From Candidatus Nitrospira nitrosa (lineage in GTDB: Bacteria > Nitrospirota > Nitrospiria > Nitrospirales > Nitrospiraceae), in the NCBI RefSeq assembly GCF_001458735.1, contig NZ_CZQA01000009.1, forward strand, positions 186,001 through 250,000: a DNA stretch of 64,000 bases. The letters are read 5' to 3'. The notes beneath the pieces are model-generated. The model was given only the letters and a program-made list of their open reading frames with translations. It was not told the DNA's origin and made no database searches. Each line of letters begins with the position of its first letter. The first letter of the stretch is position 1. A program made the translations under genes and the position numbers. This document shows, in pieces, positions 62,275 to 64,000 of the stretch.

Positions 62275-64000
62275 TCACCTCTCCTCAGCCTCCCCTGCTC
62301 GATAGGCGTCCTGAAGCAGTTGCGCGACATGTTTCACTTGAACGGATTCGCGCAGCCCATTCTTGAGCTGGATCATGCAAGCCGGACAACTTGTCGCCAC
62401 CACATCGGCCTCGCTCCGCGTGATTGCCCGGGCTTTTCGGTCAAAGATCTTCTGCGAGGTGTCATAGTCCTTGACCACGTAGGTCCCAGCGCCACCGGCA
62501 CAGCGGTCGGCATCCTGCATCTCGACGAAATTGACCCCGGGCAAGGCCGATAGGACTTGTCGCGGCTCTTTCGTCACGCCGGCCGCCCGAAGATGGCAAG
62601 AGGAATGGTAGGTAACGCGTTTGGTCATCCCACCAGCTTTGGCCATCGGCGGCTTCTCCGAAGAACGGGCGACGAATTCCGAAATATGCACGACCTTCTT
62701 GGCCAGCGATTCCGCTTGCAGCCGCTCAGGACCCTCGGCGAACAGCGTGGGATAATCCTTCAACATGAGCGTGCAGGACGCGCAGCCGGTCACGATCGTT
62801 TCATAAGCCGCAAACGAGCGCATATTGAATCGAGCACCGTCGCGCACGAGATCGACGTGTCCATAGGTCTCAATTGGTGTTCCGGAGCAGCGCTGTGGAG
62901 GCAGGGCCGGCTCAACTCCATGCTTATTCAAGACCTCGATGACCGCGTCGCCCACCCCATCGTCAAAATAGTTGGCCGCACAGCCATGGAAATAGGCGAC
63001 GGTCCGTGACGGCGAGGGGTCGGCTCCGCTCGTCGTCAAATGTGCATACCGTTCACGCAAGTGCCGTCGCGCGAGGGTCGGTAACACGAGATCATGTGGC
63101 AACCGAGCGGTTGGAGCCAACTGCTTCATGATAGGCGCCATGATCCGTTCCAACACCTTTCGGAAGAACGGACGATCCCATACGGTCTGCGTGGCAGCCA
63201 GCATATGAAGCAGCGCCTCAAAATTGACTCCCTTCGCCTGGCTCCGAAAAATCCAGCCTGCCAACCGGTTCGGATGTTCTGCCCGCTTCTTCAGAATCAG
63301 ATCCGAGACATCCACGCCGGCTGGACAAATCGTGCGACAGGATTTGCAATTGAGACAGGCCTCAACGACGCGCTTGGAGTTCAGATAGCTGTAATCCTTC
63401 GCCGTCACAATCTCGAACCAGCCACGGGCACTCATGTCTTCCGATTGAAACACATCGTAGACCGGGCAGACCGAGTTACATTTCGCACAGGTCGCGCAGG
63501 ATTTGGAAAGCCTGGTGTAATCGATATGCTCGGTAAAGGATGCATCGCTGAGCTTGATCCCTGGATTCAACACATGACCAGGATCAAACGCGTTCTTGAC
63601 CTGTGTAAACAGGTCATAGAGTTCGTCGCCGAACATGCGCTTCACGAACTCGGCGCGAATACGACCGTCTCCATGTTCGCCGCAAATCGATCCTCCGAAA
63701 CGATTCAACACGGTCGCATGGATCTCGTGATGAGCCTGCACCATTTTCTCGAAATCGCCATGATCGTTCACATCCAACAATGGGACGATGTGCGCATTGC
63801 CGTTCCCGATATGGCCAAAGATGGCGACGGGCACCTGTTGTCCGTCGAAGAATTCTTCTAAATAACGAATCAGCTCGCTGATGCGTCCGGCCGGAACGAC
63901 GACATCGTCCACAAAATTGATCGGCTTCTTTTTGGGGTCGAACCGGTAGAGGGTTGGATAGAGCGCTTTCCGTGCTTTCCAGAGCTGCTCCCGCCGTTCA
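62275..64000 (-). CDS. D-lactate/glycolate dehydrogenase-type oxidase with Fe-S and CCG domains (5' end outside the window)
   Basis: About 575 codons are in the window; the reading frame runs off the edge at 64000. First the C-terminal half of an FAD-linked oxidase (GHIGNGNAHIVPLLD, GGSICGEHGDGRIRAEFVKRMFG), then two 4Fe-4S motifs (CATCAKCNSVCPVYD and CLNCKSCRTICPAGVD), then two cysteine-rich CCG-type modules (FHGCAANYFDDG and SSCHLRAAGVTKEPRQVL, then ADRCAGGAGTYVVKDYD). This GlcD-GlcF/Dld-II fusion oxidises D-2-hydroxyacids such as D-lactate and passes electrons to the quinone pool. Membrane-associated. Confidence 0.9.
   Translation of the reverse strand, partial: ERREQLWKARKALYPTLYRFDPKKKPINFVDDVVVPAGRISELIRYLEEFFDGQQVPVAIFGHIGNGNAHIVPLLDVNDHGDFEKMVQAHHEIHATVLNRFGGSICGEHGDGRIRAEFVKRMFGDELYDLFTQVKNAFDPGHVLNPGIKLSDASFTEHIDYTRLSKSCATCAKCNSVCPVYDVFQSEDMSARGWFEIVTAKDYSYLNSKRVVEACLNCKSCRTICPAGVDVSDLILKKRAEHPNRLAGWIFRSQAKGVNFEALLHMLAATQTVWDRPFFRKVLERIMAPIMKQLAPTARLPHDLVLPTLARRHLRERYAHLTTSGADPSPSRTVAYFHGCAANYFDDGVGDAVIEVLNKHGVEPALPPQRCSGTPIETYGHVDLVRDGARFNMRSFAAYETIVTGCASCTLMLKDYPTLFAEGPERLQAESLAKKVVHISEFVARSSEKPPMAKAGGMTKRVTYHSSCHLRAAGVTKEPRQVLSALPGVNFVEMQDADRCAGGAGTYVVKDYDTSQKIFDRKARAITRSEADVVATSCPACMIQLKNGLRESVQVKHVAQLLQDAYRAGEAEER

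Overview
The window reads as a piece of a Nitrospira-like chromosome (nitrite-oxidising or comammox Nitrospirota). This is an inference from gene content: a cytochrome c-FTR1 iron permease fusion, two SmbP-like small metal-binding proteins, a Dld-type oxidase fused to Fe-S/CCG modules, PilZ proteins, and a ~200-bp intergenic repeat that I recall from Nitrospira genomes. No rRNA, tRNA, CRISPR array or intact transposase was found. Most genes are ordinary single-copy genes with clear Shine-Dalgarno sites.

Layout. 0.1-7.9 kb: HNH nuclease, Rieske protein, cytochrome c-FTR1 with a Fur-box-like site, gamma-glutamylcyclotransferase-like protein, 2Fe-2S ferredoxin, MoaB, CBS protein, PhzF. 7.9-11.8 kb: two tandem paralogous B12-binding-type radical SAM proteins. 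11.9-14.3 kb: accessory patch with hicBA (a 59-aa HicA), an orphan HigA-like antitoxin, a GIY-YIG protein and a 14-bp inverted repeat pair. 14.3-16.1 kb: glutathione peroxidase and a methyltransferase. 16.1-23.3 kb: small exported proteins and lipoproteins between two PilZ genes, with a frameshifted rhodanese pseudogene next to copy A of the ~200-bp repeat. 23.3-26.4 kb: gene-poor, partly AT-rich, holding only a receiver-less sigma-54 activator. 26.4-38 kb: TerC, MFS transporter, zwf, HrpB, DUF1232, OPT transporter, DEAD-box helicase. 38-43.5 kb: small lipoprotein, a STAS protein, a five-module MHYT-PAS-SpoIIE-HATPase-STAS protein, and a lipoprotein-type signal peptidase I with His at the usual catalytic Lys position. 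43.5-49.4 kb: geranylgeranyl-reductase-like protein, Zn peptidase, dienelactone hydrolase, HflX, nuclease, SmbP. 49.4-51.5 kb: predicted small RNA, repeat copy C, a 21-residue Lys/Ala peptide gene and a second SmbP. 51.7-53.2 kb: ATP-grasp (glutathionylspermidine synthase-like) coupled to a small unknown protein. 53.5-60.1 kb: type I restriction-modification island with a four-helix-bundle/zinc-finger protein, an amber-interrupted hsdM, and a DUF2442/DUF4160 pair whose second member has an ochre stop. 60.3-64 kb: dicarboxylate symporter, repeat copy B, a beta-grasp-like protein whose stop codon lies in the repeat, and the truncated Dld-type oxidase.

Best candidates for something not described: (1) the ~200-bp repeat family, which abuts a pseudogene and supplies a stop codon; (2) the structured small-RNA candidate with an extended -10 promoter and strong terminator; (3) the 21-residue basic peptide gene with its own ribosome site and terminator; (4) the His-containing lipoprotein signal peptidase; (5) the tandem radical SAM pair; (6) the ATP-grasp/small-protein pair. 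All coordinates and motifs were read by eye; no database search was run.
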